A stretch of DNA of 64,000 bases from JARRON01 sp037383845 (GCA_037383845.1 JARRON010000001.1:56146-120145); one strand, 5' to 3'; shown: positions 35,034-44,662, numbered from the stretch's first letter. Program-made: numbers and translations. Notes: generated by a model not told the origin, from the letters alone.

Positions 35034-35930
35034 TCAGTCGTTGCGGATGATGATACCCCCGTTGAGAGTCTCCATCATGACGCGGGCCGACCCTTCGCCC
35101 CGGGTAAAGCGCAGTTCCTTGCCGGGCGCGAACTGGCTGGTGCGCTCGGGCTCGGGGCCGAAATCCGTGCGGATGTCGCCGTTGAAGGTTTCCAGGTCAA
35201 ACTCAGCATCCACTTCGCCGCGGATCACCAGGGTCAGGTCGCCGTTGATGGTCTCCATCTCGACGCGGGCACCGCTGGCCAGGGCGGTAATGAAATCCGC
35301 GTCGCCGTTGGTCGTGTTGATCCGCGCCCGCTCCACGGACGGCGCACGGGCCTCCAGGTCGCCGCTGACGGTCTGCACCACGATCTCGCCGCCCACATCG
35401 CGGACATCCGCGTCACCGCTGACGGTGGTCACGGTCAGCAGGGCCGGCTGGTCCCGCCCGCGCACGATCACGTCGCCGCTGACGCTCTTGATCTGGGCGT
35501 CCTCGCCGAACACGTCCGCGGTCACGTCGCCGCTCACCGACTGCAGTCGAAGGGCGCCCTCGACCGCCTCGACGCCGATGTCCGCCGAGACCGTGCCCAC
35601 GTTGAGCCGGCTGCCCCGGGGCACGCTGACCTTCAGGTCGCTGTCCACGGAGCCACGGCTTCCCGACGGTATGATCACCTTCACCAGCACATAGCGGCCA
35701 TCGCCGTGGAACTCGAGGCGCTCGACGTCCTCGCCCAGCCGGCCCGTCACGCGGACCTGCTCCTCGTCCCAGCCCGTGACTTCCACGGAACCGGCGAGGT
35801 TGGAGATCTCCACCTCGCCGCGGGGATGGGCCTGGACAGACTCGTCGATGGCGCGATCCGCCGCCGCCGGGCCGGCCGCCAGCGCCATCACGCCAGCGGC
35901 GAAGGCTGTGACCACGGGATTGGCTCTCAT
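35034..35930 (-). CDS. Exported DUF4097 beta-repeat protein
   Basis: The 298-residue protein starts at ATG 35930 with a signal peptide ending GPAAA. The mature part is a repeated beta-strand series in which SVSGDVTA, SVSGDVIV, TVSGDADV and TVSGDLEA recur every 18-23 residues, the DUF4097 right-handed-helix pattern of putative adhesins or membrane-sensing proteins. Its ATG overlaps the anti-sigma stop (ATGA), making it the third cistron of a sigma, anti-sigma and target operon. Confidence 0.82.
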   Translation of the reverse strand: MRANPVVTAFAAGVMALAAGPAAADRAIDESVQAHPRGEVEISNLAGSVEVTGWDEEQVRVTGRLGEDVERLEFHGDGRYVLVKVIIPSGSRGSVDSDLKVSVPRGSRLNVGTVSADIGVEAVEGALRLQSVSGDVTADVFGEDAQIKSVSGDVIVRGRDQPALLTVTTVSGDADVRDVGGEIVVQTVSGDLEARAPSVERARINTTNGDADFITALASGARVEMETINGDLTLVIRGEVDAEFDLETFNGDIRTDFGPEPERTSQFAPGKELRFTRGEGSARVMMETLNGGIIIRND

Positions 35931-36490
35931 ATCTGGTTCCTCTGCGAGTTCGAAATCCTGTCCGTCACGCGGCGCAGGTCGGCGAGCACCGCCAGTTCGT
36001 CGTGATACGCGTCCATCAGCAGCTGCTGCAGGAAGACATTGCCCGGGTCGTTCTCCAGGGCGGCGTTGATCTCCGCCACGGCGGAATGGATTGCCGCCAG
36101 GTTCCGCGCCACCACCTCCCGGCTGTCCGGCGGCAGGGCTTCCAGCCGCTGCTCCAGGTCTCCCGCGAGGCTTGCCCGGGCCGCCTGGTAGTGGGCGCCC
36201 AGCGTGGCCGATGGCCCGAAGCTCGCCGGGATCGGGGGCGGCGGCAGCCGGCCCGCGGTCATCGCCTCCGGCGGAGCGGAGGGACCGCTGGTCCGCAGCA
36301 GCGCAACCAGCGCCACGGCGACGACCACCGAGGCGGCAAGGGCGGCCGGGAACCAGGACGTGCGGCGGGCCGGCGGCCGCGCCGGCTCCTCGATCCGCGC
36401 ACGAATTTCGGGCCACAGGTCCCGTGAGGGCGGCAGCTGCCGCGGCAGCTCCCGGGCCCGGTCCAGTATCGGGTCACGCCTGTCGCTCAC
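35927..36490 (-). CDS. Membrane anti-sigma-factor-like protein
   Basis: The 187-residue protein starts at GTG 36490, overlapping the sigma-factor stop. It has a cytosolic N-terminus, one membrane helix (about residues 47-66; FPAALAASVVVAVALVALL) and a periplasmic helical domain with TLGAHYQAARASLAGDLEQ. The zinc-binding His/Cys motif of ZAS anti-sigma factors is absent, so the call rests on position between an ECF sigma factor and its exported partner, and on topology. Confidence 0.72.
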   Translation of the reverse strand: MSDRRDPILDRARELPRQLPPSRDLWPEIRARIEEPARPPARRTSWFPAALAASVVVAVALVALLRTSGPSAPPEAMTAGRLPPPPIPASFGPSATLGAHYQAARASLAGDLEQRLEALPPDSREVVARNLAAIHSAVAEINAALENDPGNVFLQQLLMDAYHDELAVLADLRRVTDRISNSQRNQI

Positions 36491-37065
36491 GGTTCCAGCC
36501 TCTCCTCCAGCAGCTTCCGCGCCCGGTGCAGCTGGGCCTTGCACGTGCCCACCGCGATCCCGAGCATCCGGGCCGTTTCCTCGTGGCTGAAGCCGCAAAC
36601 GGCCTGAAGGACGAACACGTTTCGGGCCCCGTCAGGGAGGCTCGCGATGGCGCGCTCCAGGTCCATGTCCGTGCCCGGATCCGTCGCCCCGGGCGCGGCG
36701 CCCCAGGGATCATCGCCGTCCTCACCGACCGCCACCAGCATCGCCGGCCTGCGACTCTCCGCCCGCTGCACCGAAAGCACCCGGTTCACGGCGATCCGGT
36801 GCAGCCAGGTCCCGAAGGCGCTGCGGCCCTCGAAGCGATCCAGGTGTTGCCACGCCTGCACGAAAGTCTCCTGTACACAGTCCTCGGCGACCATCGCCGA
36901 GCGCGTCATCCGCAGACACAGGGCGTGAATGCGACCCGAGTAGCGCCGGTAAAGGGCTTCGAAGGCATCCACGCTGCCCGACCGGGCCCGGGCCACCAGT
37001 GCGTCATCCGCCGGCCCGGGTTGTTCAGCGTCCACCCGGTGGGCTCCCGCCACGATTGCCGTCAA
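36487..37065 (-). CDS. ECF-family RNA polymerase sigma factor
   Basis: The 192-residue protein has region 2 (FEALYRRYSGRIHALCLRMT, AEDCVQETFVQAWQHL, FGTWLHRIAVNRVLSV) and region 4 (SLPDGARNVFVLQAVCGFSHEETARMLGI, split here) with a helix-turn-helix GTCKAQLHRARKLL. The start used, TTG at 37065, is uncertain, but no ATG precedes region 2; a GTG at 37053 is an alternative. The operon order sigma, membrane anti-sigma and exported effector, each overlapping, points to an envelope stress circuit. Confidence 0.88.
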   Translation of the reverse strand: MTAIVAGAHRVDAEQPGPADDALVARARSGSVDAFEALYRRYSGRIHALCLRMTRSAMVAEDCVQETFVQAWQHLDRFEGRSAFGTWLHRIAVNRVLSVQRAESRRPAMLVAVGEDGDDPWGAAPGATDPGTDMDLERAIASLPDGARNVFVLQAVCGFSHEETARMLGIAVGTCKAQLHRARKLLEERLEP

Positions 37066-37208
37066 TGCCCCTCGCTCCTCCCGCCGGTCCCCGTGTCCGG
37101 GACTTGCCTGAATAGACGCCGGGAAGGCGACGAAGGTTTAAACCCGGAAGGTGCCTCCGGGTCCCGCGGTGATTACACTTGGTCAGGCTCATGGGGGAAG
37201 GCGGAAGG

Positions 37209-39308
37209 ATGTCCGGCGAAGAATATCAAGTGCTGCTGCTGGCGGATAAGGACACCCATCGGCGGCTGCACAAGACCCTGTCGGGATCGGCTGAGGCGGT
37301 GGCCAGTTTCGTCAGCGCAGGCTCCCTTGCCGAGGCACTCAAGCTGATGGCCACCCGGCCCCTGGACGCCGCCGTGGTGGACCTCGCCCTGGAGGAGGCT
37401 CCCGGCATACGCGCCTGTCTCAAGCTGCGCCAGGTGAACCGCGATCTTCCCCTCATCGCCCTGGCCCGGCGCCGCGACGAGCCCGACGCATGGAGCGCCC
37501 TGCACGCAGGGGCCCAGGATTTCCTGATCCTGGACGACCTGGACCCGGACCAGTTCCTGCGCTCGCTCCGGTATGCCGTGGAACGCCAGGAGGCGGCGAG
37601 CCGGCTCGCCTCCGAAGAGGCGATGCTCCAGTCGGTGCTCCAGAATCTCAGCGAAGGCGTGGTCGTCGCCGACCGGGACGAGAAACTGCTGCTGGTGAAC
37701 CCGGCGGCCCGGCGGATGCTGGGCATCGGCTCCCTGGCGGGACTGCCGTCGGACCTGTTCGGCCTGTACCGGGTGGACACCGGCGATCCCCTCCCGGACC
37801 GGGACCGGCCGCTGGCCCGGGCGGTGCGGGGCGAGACGGTCACCGATTTCGAGATATTTCACCGCAACGCCGGGGCGCCCCAGGGCATTTACCTGTCGGT
37901 GAACGCCCGGCCCATGCGGGACGCGGACGGGCTGATCACCGGCGGCATCGTTTCCCTGCGGGACATCAGCGACCGCAAGCGGGCGGAACAGGAGTTGTCC
38001 CGGCTCGCTCTGTACGACCACCTCACCCGGGTGCCGAACCGGGCATTCTTCGTGGAGAGCCTCGACAAGGCCGTCGCCCGGGCCCGCCGGGCCGGGAAGG
38101 GCCTGGCGGTGCTGCTGCTCAACCTGGACCGCTTCAAGCGCATCAACGACGAGCTCGGCCAGGAGGCAGGGGACCGGGTGCTGAACGACGTGGCCCAGCG
38201 CCTCATCGGCGGCCTCCGGGCCGGGGACTTCGTGGCACGGATCGGCGGCGACGAGTTCGCGGTGCTCTTCGAGGACTACGGGCACTTCGAACGGGCCGCC
38301 GGGCTGGCCCGCAAGATCCGGGAAATACTGGCGCCGCCCCTTCACGTGGACGGCCGCGACGTGCCCGTCACCTGCAGCATCGGCATCGCCAGCTTCCCCG
38401 ACTGCGGCGAGGACGCGGTGACGCTGCTGAAGACGGCAGACATCGCCATGTACCGGGCCAAGGAGAGCGGCCGGGACACGTATCACTTCTACTCCCGCGC
38501 CGTGCACGCGGAGGTGTCCCGGCGGGCCGAGCTGGAGGCTGGCCTGCGCAAGGCGATCAACGACGACGAGTTCCAGGTCACCTGGCAGCCCGTGGTCGAG
38601 GTGGAAAGCGAACGGGTCCTGGCCATGGAGGCGCTGCTGCGCTGGAACCACCCGGAGCTGGGCCTGGTCCGCCCCGTCGAGTTCGTGCCCATCCTGGAAA
38701 GCGCCGGGCTCATACACCGTGTCGGGGAGCGGCTGCTGGCGGAGGCCTGCAGCCAGCTGGCGGAATGGCGGAGACAGCTGGACCGGGGGGATCTCCGGGT
38801 GGCGACGAAAGTCTCCCTGCGACAGCTGGAGCATCCCCGCTTCGTGGACCGCATCGGGCGCATCCTCACAACGGCCGGACTCGATCCCGGTGCGCTGGTG
38901 CTGGAGTTCAGGGAGACCGCCCTCGGCCCGGACCGGCCGGAATGCCGGCAGGTGGTGGAGAAGCTGGGGCAGATGGGCGTGCACCTGGCCCTCGACGATT
39001 TCGGCCGCGGCTGGATCTCCCTGGAGCAGCTCCGAAGCCTGCGCCTGGAATGGCTCAAGCTGGACAGGGAGTTCGTGGCCGGACTCCCGGTGGCCGAGGA
39101 GGACTGCCTGGTGGCGGACGCAGCAGCGGCCCTGGCAGGGGTCCTGCGGGCCGACCTGGTGGCGGTCGGGCTGGAATCCCCGCAGCAGCTGGCCTACCTG
39201 GCCGAGCGGGGTCTCCGGCTCGCCCAGGGACCGCTCCTGGCCGGGGAACTGGACGCCGCCCAGGTGCCGGATACCATCGCCAAGGGACTGCGGGTGCCCA
39301 CAGCCTGA
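37209..39308 (+). CDS. REC-like/PAS/GGDEF/EAL c-di-GMP protein with degenerate EAL
   Basis: The 699-residue protein starts at ATG 37209 (GGGGGAAGG upstream). Order: receiver-like domain (1-120), PAS (about 135-255), GGDEF (about 265-430) and EAL (about 445-690). The GGDEF core is intact (RIGGDEF, Gly346-Phe350) with an RAGD inhibitory I-site just before it, so diguanylate cyclase activity is expected. The EAL motif itself is present (Glu474) and the LDDFG acidic pair is kept, but the metal-binding Asn is Lys534 (ATKVSLRQL for the usual VNLSxRQL) and the catalytic Glu of AEGVE is Val653 (AVGLES). Phosphodiesterase activity is therefore doubtful. Confidence 0.9.
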   Translation: MSGEEYQVLLLADKDTHRRLHKTLSGSAEAVASFVSAGSLAEALKLMATRPLDAAVVDLALEEAPGIRACLKLRQVNRDLPLIALARRRDEPDAWSALHAGAQDFLILDDLDPDQFLRSLRYAVERQEAASRLASEEAMLQSVLQNLSEGVVVADRDEKLLLVNPAARRMLGIGSLAGLPSDLFGLYRVDTGDPLPDRDRPLARAVRGETVTDFEIFHRNAGAPQGIYLSVNARPMRDADGLITGGIVSLRDISDRKRAEQELSRLALYDHLTRVPNRAFFVESLDKAVARARRAGKGLAVLLLNLDRFKRINDELGQEAGDRVLNDVAQRLIGGLRAGDFVARIGGDEFAVLFEDYGHFERAAGLARKIREILAPPLHVDGRDVPVTCSIGIASFPDCGEDAVTLLKTADIAMYRAKESGRDTYHFYSRAVHAEVSRRAELEAGLRKAINDDEFQVTWQPVVEVESERVLAMEALLRWNHPELGLVRPVEFVPILESAGLIHRVGERLLAEACSQLAEWRRQLDRGDLRVATKVSLRQLEHPRFVDRIGRILTTAGLDPGALVLEFRETALGPDRPECRQVVEKLGQMGVHLALDDFGRGWISLEQLRSLRLEWLKLDREFVAGLPVAEEDCLVADAAAALAGVLRADLVAVGLESPQQLAYLAERGLRLAQGPLLAGELDAAQVPDTIAKGLRVPTA

Positions 39309-39321
39309 GGGCCGGGGCCGT

Positions 39322-40485
39322 TCAGGCGCTAAGTCGGTTCCATTCCCTCAGAACGGCCTGGAACTCCGTCGCGGGCAGGGGCCGGCTGACCGCGTAGCCC
39401 TGGGCCCGCTCGCAGCCGATCTCCGCCAGCGCGGCCAGGGACTCTTGCGTCTCCACGGCCTCGGCGGTCACCGTCAGCCCCAGGGGCTCCGCCATGGCCA
39501 CCACGGCCCGGGCAAAGCGTGCCGCGTCCTCGTCCTCGGGCAGGCGCATGCTGATGCGGCCGTCCAGCTTCAGCTCGCTGAAGGGCGTCTGGTAGAGCTC
39601 GCTTGCCGATGACACCCCCGCCCCGAAATGCTCCATGGCCACTCCGAATCCCAGCACGCGCAGCCGGGCCAGCATCGCCCGGAAACCCGCATCGGCGTCC
39701 TGCAGGCCGGCCTCCGGCACCTGGATCACCAGGAACGCCGGCGCCACGTCGTATTCCCGGGTCAGGGTGACCAGCCGGTCCGGGAAGTCCGGGTCGGTGA
39801 CCAGGTCCGGCGTGAGCTTCGCGCACACCCGAAGGCGGGTGCCGGCCCGCCGCCAGACCCCCAGCTGTTCAAGGGAGGTGCGGAGGACACAGTCGGTGAT
39901 GGCGGCGATCTGCCCCACGGCCTCGGCGGTGGGGATAAACGCATCCGGCAGGATCAGGCCATGGTCGGGATGCTGCCAGCGCGCGAGAGCCTCGGCGCCG
40001 TCGATCCGCCAGCCCTCGGCAGTGCGCCGGACCTGGGGCTGGTACCAGGCCGTGATGTCGCCGCGCATGACCGCCTCTGCGATCTCGGCCGGCGTATACG
40101 AGGGCGCCTCGTCGGACAGGGCGCGCAGCGCCACCTCCAGCCCCTCCTGCAGCACCGGCCGCGCGAGCAGACCGGCGACGGTCAGTCCCAGCTCCGCAGC
40201 AAGCTGCGCGGCGCGCCGCACGGAACGGGACTCCGGCAAGCCCACGAGCATGAACACGGCCCCCGTGGCCGGGATTTTCGACATGGCGGGAAGCACGTCG
40301 CCGCCGTCGGTGTCGGGGTCGAACAGCACCGCGTCCGGGCCGAAACTGTCAAGCGCGGTTGCCAGCCCCGCCCGGTCGCCGGCCCGCCGGACGATGAAAC
40401 CAAACGGCTCCGCCACCGAGGCGCAGAACTCGACCGTCTCCCGGTCGTCGGCCACGAAGAGCAGCCGACGGGCCGGACTAGCCAT
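39322..40485 (-). CDS. REC-like plus degenerate EAL domain protein
   Basis: The 387-residue protein has a receiver-like N-terminus (RRLLFVADDRETVEF; VLFDPDTDG) and a C-terminal EAL domain. Glu165-Ala-Leu and Lys306, Glu342 (TAEAVET) and Gln362 (AQGY) are kept. Three metal-site positions are altered: Asn to Lys223 (CAKLTP), Glu to Gln255 (VIQVPE), and the adjacent Asp-Asp pair to Glu285-His286 (MEHFGAG instead of LDDFGTG). It is unlikely to cleave c-di-GMP but may bind it. It overlaps the hybrid kinase stop by 8 bases on the same strand and is convergent with the GGDEF-EAL gene. Confidence 0.88.
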   Translation of the reverse strand: MASPARRLLFVADDRETVEFCASVAEPFGFIVRRAGDRAGLATALDSFGPDAVLFDPDTDGGDVLPAMSKIPATGAVFMLVGLPESRSVRRAAQLAAELGLTVAGLLARPVLQEGLEVALRALSDEAPSYTPAEIAEAVMRGDITAWYQPQVRRTAEGWRIDGAEALARWQHPDHGLILPDAFIPTAEAVGQIAAITDCVLRTSLEQLGVWRRAGTRLRVCAKLTPDLVTDPDFPDRLVTLTREYDVAPAFLVIQVPEAGLQDADAGFRAMLARLRVLGFGVAMEHFGAGVSSASELYQTPFSELKLDGRISMRLPEDEDAARFARAVVAMAEPLGLTVTAEAVETQESLAALAEIGCERAQGYAVSRPLPATEFQAVLREWNRLSA

Positions 40486-43400
40486 GGGTGGTCTCGTCGC
40501 TCATGGCGCCCGAGATCGCCGTCGCCAGCGATTCCCGCCGGTAGGGCTTGGCCACCAGCGGGTGGGCCGCCGGGCTGACCAGTTCGCCCCGGCCGCTGCC
40601 GAACAGCACCCGGAGGCCCGGATGGCGGGCGGTGGCCCTGCGGGCCAGCTCGGTGCCGTCCATGTCGCCCGGCTCCACCTCGGTGAACAGCAGGTCCGCC
40701 GGACCGTCGTCCAGGGACGCCAGTGCGGACTCGCCGTCCGCGGCCTCCCGGACGTCCCAGCCGAGGGAGTCCAGCATCTGTGCGCAGGTCTCCCGGAGGG
40801 CCCGGTCGGGCTCCACCAGGACCGCCCGCCGGCGGACAGGCTCCGCGGCAGCGGTGAGCTCCCGGGAATGCCGCGCGGCCGTGGCGCCCCGTGGAAGGAA
40901 TATGGCCACCCGTGTGCCCCCTCCCGGCACCTCGCTGACGCAGGCACGCCCTCCGGCCTGCTGGGCGAAGCCCCAGACCAGGGACAGGCCCAGGCCGGTC
41001 CGTCCGCTGCCCCGGGTGGTGAAGAAAGGATCGAAGACCCGCTCGGCCAGTTCCGCGGGGATCCCCGTCCCCCGGTCCTCCACTGCCAGTTCCACGTAGT
41101 CGCCCGGAACGGCCGAGGGACCCAGCACCCGGCGGGCCGCGGCGGCGTCGAGGGTGCGATTGCCGGTGGAGACCCGCAGCCGGCCGCCGCCGGGCATGGC
41201 CTCGGCGGCGTTGGCGATGAGCTGCAGCAGGGCTGTCTCCAGCTGGCCGGGATCGGCCTGCACCGGCCAGGCGTCGTCGGCCAGCGCGAATTCGAGGATG
41301 CAGCCCTCGCCCACCTGCCGGCCGAACAGGTCAGCCCGTGCGCGCACGAAGCCCGTGGGATCCACGGGTTCCGGCTCTGCATCGTGCTGCCGGGCAAACG
41401 CGAGCAGCCTCTCGGTGACCGCGGCTCCCTGCTGGGCCGCACCCAGGGCCGCCGCCACCCGCCGGCGGGCGGCCGGATCCGCGGCCGCCCCGGCCTCCAG
41501 CAGCTCCAGGTTACCGATGACAACCCCAAGGAGATTGTTGAACTCCCGTGCGGCGCCGCCGGCCAGCTGGCCTACCGACTCCATCTTGCGCGCCTGGAAC
41601 AGGCGATTCTCGGCCTCCCGCTGGTCGGTGAGATCCTGCATGAGCAGCAGCGCCTCGTCCGCCGCCACAGGCGACCAGAAAGCCTCCATCTGCCGGGGGC
41701 GGCCCTCCACGGGCAGCATCAGCGGCCCCCGCTGCGTGGCGCCGTCCAGGGTCTCGCGCAGTCGCGAATCCCATTCGGCCCTCCGGCGCCGGCCAAGGGC
41801 CTCCACCAGGCTGGTGGCATCGGGAAACGTCCGGTCCCAGGCCCGGTTGGTCCAGGTCAGCCTGCCTTCCGCGTTCACCCTGGCGGCCAGGCCGGGCAGC
41901 GCGTCCAGGGTGGCGCGGGAAATGCCGGAGGCTCGCTCGGCGGCCTCGGCAGCCTGCCGGACCGGGGTAATGTCCCGGCATACGCCATCCACCCGCCAGT
42001 AGCCGTCCGACTCCCGTTCCAGGCGCTGACCTTCCAGCGCCAGCCACCGGTTGTCGCCGGCCAGCCGGTACGCCACCTGGATGCGACCATCCGGGCCCGG
42101 GCTCCTCAGGGCTTCCAGCACCCGGCGGCGATCGGCGGGCGCGACCCGGTGCAGCCACTCCCGCAAACCGACGTGCCCGGCCTCTGCCGCCTCGCCGTGC
42201 AGCCGCCGGGCCGCATTGTCCACCCGGATACGCCGGGAGCGGGAGGAGCCGCTCCAGGTCCCCAGCCCGCCGCCCCGGAGAGCCAGCACAGCCCGGCGCT
42301 CCCGGCTCTCCAGGCTCTCCCGCGCCCGGCAGGCCTCGGTAACGTCCCGGAGGGTGCCGGCGACCCGCCGGCCTCCCCGTGCTGCCCGGCCCCGGATCTC
42401 CACCCAGGTTTCCTCGGGCAGGTCCAGGCGGACCTGTACGTCCAGCCGTCCCCCGTCCACCGCCGCCTCCTGCAGCAGCGTGCGGAGACGGTGCCGCTCG
42501 GCGCGGTGAATGCGCTCGATCACGGCATCGAAGCGTTCCGGTGGCGTATCGGCAGGCAGACGCAGGAGGTCCAGCGCCTGCGGGGACATCCAGCCCTGGC
42601 CGGTGGACTCGTCCCACTCCCAGGCTCCCTCGTCGCTGCCATTCAGGGCGCCCTGCAGGCGGCGCCTCAGCTCGGTCAAGGCCTCCAGCGCCCGCTCCCG
42701 GTCGGCAACATCCGCCGCCGTCAGACACAGGGCGCCCCCGGCGGAAGCCCCCGCCAGTTCCCAGGCCGCTCCGTCGTAGCGGCGGACGCTGACACGCCGA
42801 TCGGGCGCCGGCGATGCCAGCAGCTTCTGCAGGGCGCCGTCGTCATAACGCCCCGCCGCTCCCAGGAACTCGGCGAGCCGCTGGCCCGCTACCGATTCCG
42901 GCGGCCGGCCCGCCATGGCGGCAAACGCCGCGTTCGCCCAGCGAATCTTGGCGTCGTCTCCCTCGCCTTCGATCATCGCCATGCCCACCGGGGCAGCGCG
43001 GGCTGCCTTGTCGAGGAGGGCCGCGTCACCGCCCCTGCGCACCAGGTCCGACACATCGGTGGCCATCGCCACGAAACCGCGAGGCTGCCCGTCGTCCAGT
43101 CCCGCGAGCGGCCTCACGCTCCAGCGCCGCACGGTGCCGCCGTCCCCGGCCTGAGCATCCCGCCACGCCGCTGACGCGCCGGCGCCCACGTCGGCCAGTG
43201 CTGCGCCCACGGCGTCCGCGTCCGGCCGCGTCAGGCATCTCATCAGCTCCCGGCCCACCAAGGGCCGGGTGGAAAGCTCCGTAGCGGGACCGTTGGCCTC
43301 CCGGACGGTGAGATCTGCAGCCAGGACGAAGAAAGCCCCCGGCAGGGCCGCCATCGCGGTCTCGGCCTCGGCCAGCCGGAGCCGGGCGCCGGACGCATCC

Positions 43401-44545
43401 TGCCACTCCGCGGTCACGTCCTCGTGCCGGATGACGGCGCCGGCGATGCCGGGGTTCATGAGCGCGAACACCCTCAGCCGCCAGTGCCGGTCGCCGGCCT
43501 CGTAGTCCCATGAGAACTGCTCGGAGACGCCGCCCAGGACCTGCCGCACGCCGCGCACCAGGGTCTCCGGGGCCGGCTCCGCCCCCCCGTCGCTTTCACC
43601 GGGTCCGGAGATGAACTGGGTGCCCGGGGCGAGGCGCGCGCCCGCATGACAGCCGGCCTGGTCGAAACCCAGCCAGGCGCGGTTGCAGTCCGTCACGAAC
43701 CCGGACGCGTTGATGATGGCGTGGGGCACGGGATCGGAGTCGAATACGGCCCGCAGCTGCCCTCGCGCCCGTTCCAGTTCCCGCACCGCATTGCGCTGGC
43801 GCTGGATGTCCGCAACGACGCCGGCAGCGCGGGACGGCGCGCCCCGCTCGTCCCGCCAGACACGGCCGCGGCACTCGCACCAGCGGAAACCGCCGCCGCC
43901 GACCTTCAGCCGGGCCTCCAGCTGCCAGGGGCCCTCCTCTTTCAGGGCGTCATCGAGGCGACGCAGCACCTGTTCCCGGTCATCCGGGTGCAGCCGGAGC
44001 TTGAGATTCTCCAGGGAGTCAGCGCAGCGGGCCTCGGACAGGCCCCAGGCCGCCGGGTCAGCGGCCTGCAGCCAGACCTGGCCGCCGGCCTCCCAGTGCC
44101 AGGTCAGCTCGCCGGCGCCTTCCAGCGCCTCGCCGGTGCGGCGCTGCATCGCCGCCCGCTCGGTCTCGAGCCGCGCCCGCGCCGCAGCGCCGCGGAGCCT
44201 GTCCACCAGGCCTTCGCAGTCGATGGCCTCCGGCGACAAGCAATCCGCGGCCCCCGCCGCCAGGCTGGCCTCTGCGTCCTCGCCGTCGGCCGTACGGGCC
44301 AGCGTCACCAGCGGAACCTCCGACGCGAACCCCCGGAAATCCTGCAGCACCTGGCCGCCCAGGCCCAGGTCCAGGGCCACCAGGTCATAAGAAGCCGCGG
44401 ACAGCCTGCGCCGGGCCGTGGCCAGGCTGTCGGCGCCCTCGAGCATGATGAGGCCCGATCCCTGCCGCTGCAGACCCTGTCCCATGCGGCGGATCTGCGA
44501 GGGATCGTCGGCGACCAGCAGGATGCGTAGGGGTTCCCGGCTCAC
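40478..44545 (-). CDS. Hybrid sensor histidine kinase with altered catalytic His and receiver Asp
   Basis: The roughly 1355-residue protein (GTG 44545; a GTG at 44590 is possible) has an N-terminal receiver-like domain, a series of about six PAS-type segments, then a HisKA/HATPase pair and a terminal receiver. The ATP-binding boxes look intact (IANAAEAMP, VEDRGTGIP, GLGLSLVWGFA). The H-box reads GQLAGGAAREFNNLL: the phospho-accepting His is Arg at residue 1000 (codon CGG at 41546-41548). In the last receiver the phospho-accepting Asp is Glu1289 (DLLFTEVEPGDMDG), with the Ser and Lys kept. It overlaps the EAL gene by 8 bases, so the two are co-translated. It may be a pseudokinase that gates by binding. 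Confidence 0.9.
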   Translation of the reverse strand: MSREPLRILLVADDPSQIRRMGQGLQRQGSGLIMLEGADSLATARRRLSAASYDLVALDLGLGGQVLQDFRGFASEVPLVTLARTADGEDAEASLAAGAADCLSPEAIDCEGLVDRLRGAAARARLETERAAMQRRTGEALEGAGELTWHWEAGGQVWLQAADPAAWGLSEARCADSLENLKLRLHPDDREQVLRRLDDALKEEGPWQLEARLKVGGGGFRWCECRGRVWRDERGAPSRAAGVVADIQRQRNAVRELERARGQLRAVFDSDPVPHAIINASGFVTDCNRAWLGFDQAGCHAGARLAPGTQFISGPGESDGGAEPAPETLVRGVRQVLGGVSEQFSWDYEAGDRHWRLRVFALMNPGIAGAVIRHEDVTAEWQDASGARLRLAEAETAMAALPGAFFVLAADLTVREANGPATELSTRPLVGRELMRCLTRPDADAVGAALADVGAGASAAWRDAQAGDGGTVRRWSVRPLAGLDDGQPRGFVAMATDVSDLVRRGGDAALLDKAARAAPVGMAMIEGEGDDAKIRWANAAFAAMAGRPPESVAGQRLAEFLGAAGRYDDGALQKLLASPAPDRRVSVRRYDGAAWELAGASAGGALCLTAADVADRERALEALTELRRRLQGALNGSDEGAWEWDESTGQGWMSPQALDLLRLPADTPPERFDAVIERIHRAERHRLRTLLQEAAVDGGRLDVQVRLDLPEETWVEIRGRAARGGRRVAGTLRDVTEACRARESLESRERRAVLALRGGGLGTWSGSSRSRRIRVDNAARRLHGEAAEAGHVGLREWLHRVAPADRRRVLEALRSPGPDGRIQVAYRLAGDNRWLALEGQRLERESDGYWRVDGVCRDITPVRQAAEAAERASGISRATLDALPGLAARVNAEGRLTWTNRAWDRTFPDATSLVEALGRRRRAEWDSRLRETLDGATQRGPLMLPVEGRPRQMEAFWSPVAADEALLLMQDLTDQREAENRLFQARKMESVGQLAGGAAREFNNLLGVVIGNLELLEAGAAADPAARRRVAAALGAAQQGAAVTERLLAFARQHDAEPEPVDPTGFVRARADLFGRQVGEGCILEFALADDAWPVQADPGQLETALLQLIANAAEAMPGGGRLRVSTGNRTLDAAAARRVLGPSAVPGDYVELAVEDRGTGIPAELAERVFDPFFTTRGSGRTGLGLSLVWGFAQQAGGRACVSEVPGGGTRVAIFLPRGATAARHSRELTAAAEPVRRRAVLVEPDRALRETCAQMLDSLGWDVREAADGESALASLDDGPADLLFTEVEPGDMDGTELARRATARHPGLRVLFGSGRGELVSPAAHPLVAKPYRRESLATAISGAMSDETTHG

Positions 44546-44662
44546 CGTGGGCAGTCTCGACTGAATGGATTGCCAGAAGAAAATTACCACGATCCCGCCG
44601 CGCCATCTTGTGCGCTATTACGCAGTTGCGGCCAACGCGGGCCCGGTTACAGTAGACGGGCC

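Noticed and set aside
39635..43174. Open frame of 1179 codons opposite the hybrid kinase
   Set aside because: Shadow of the real gene: arginine, serine and proline-rich with no motif and no ribosome site.
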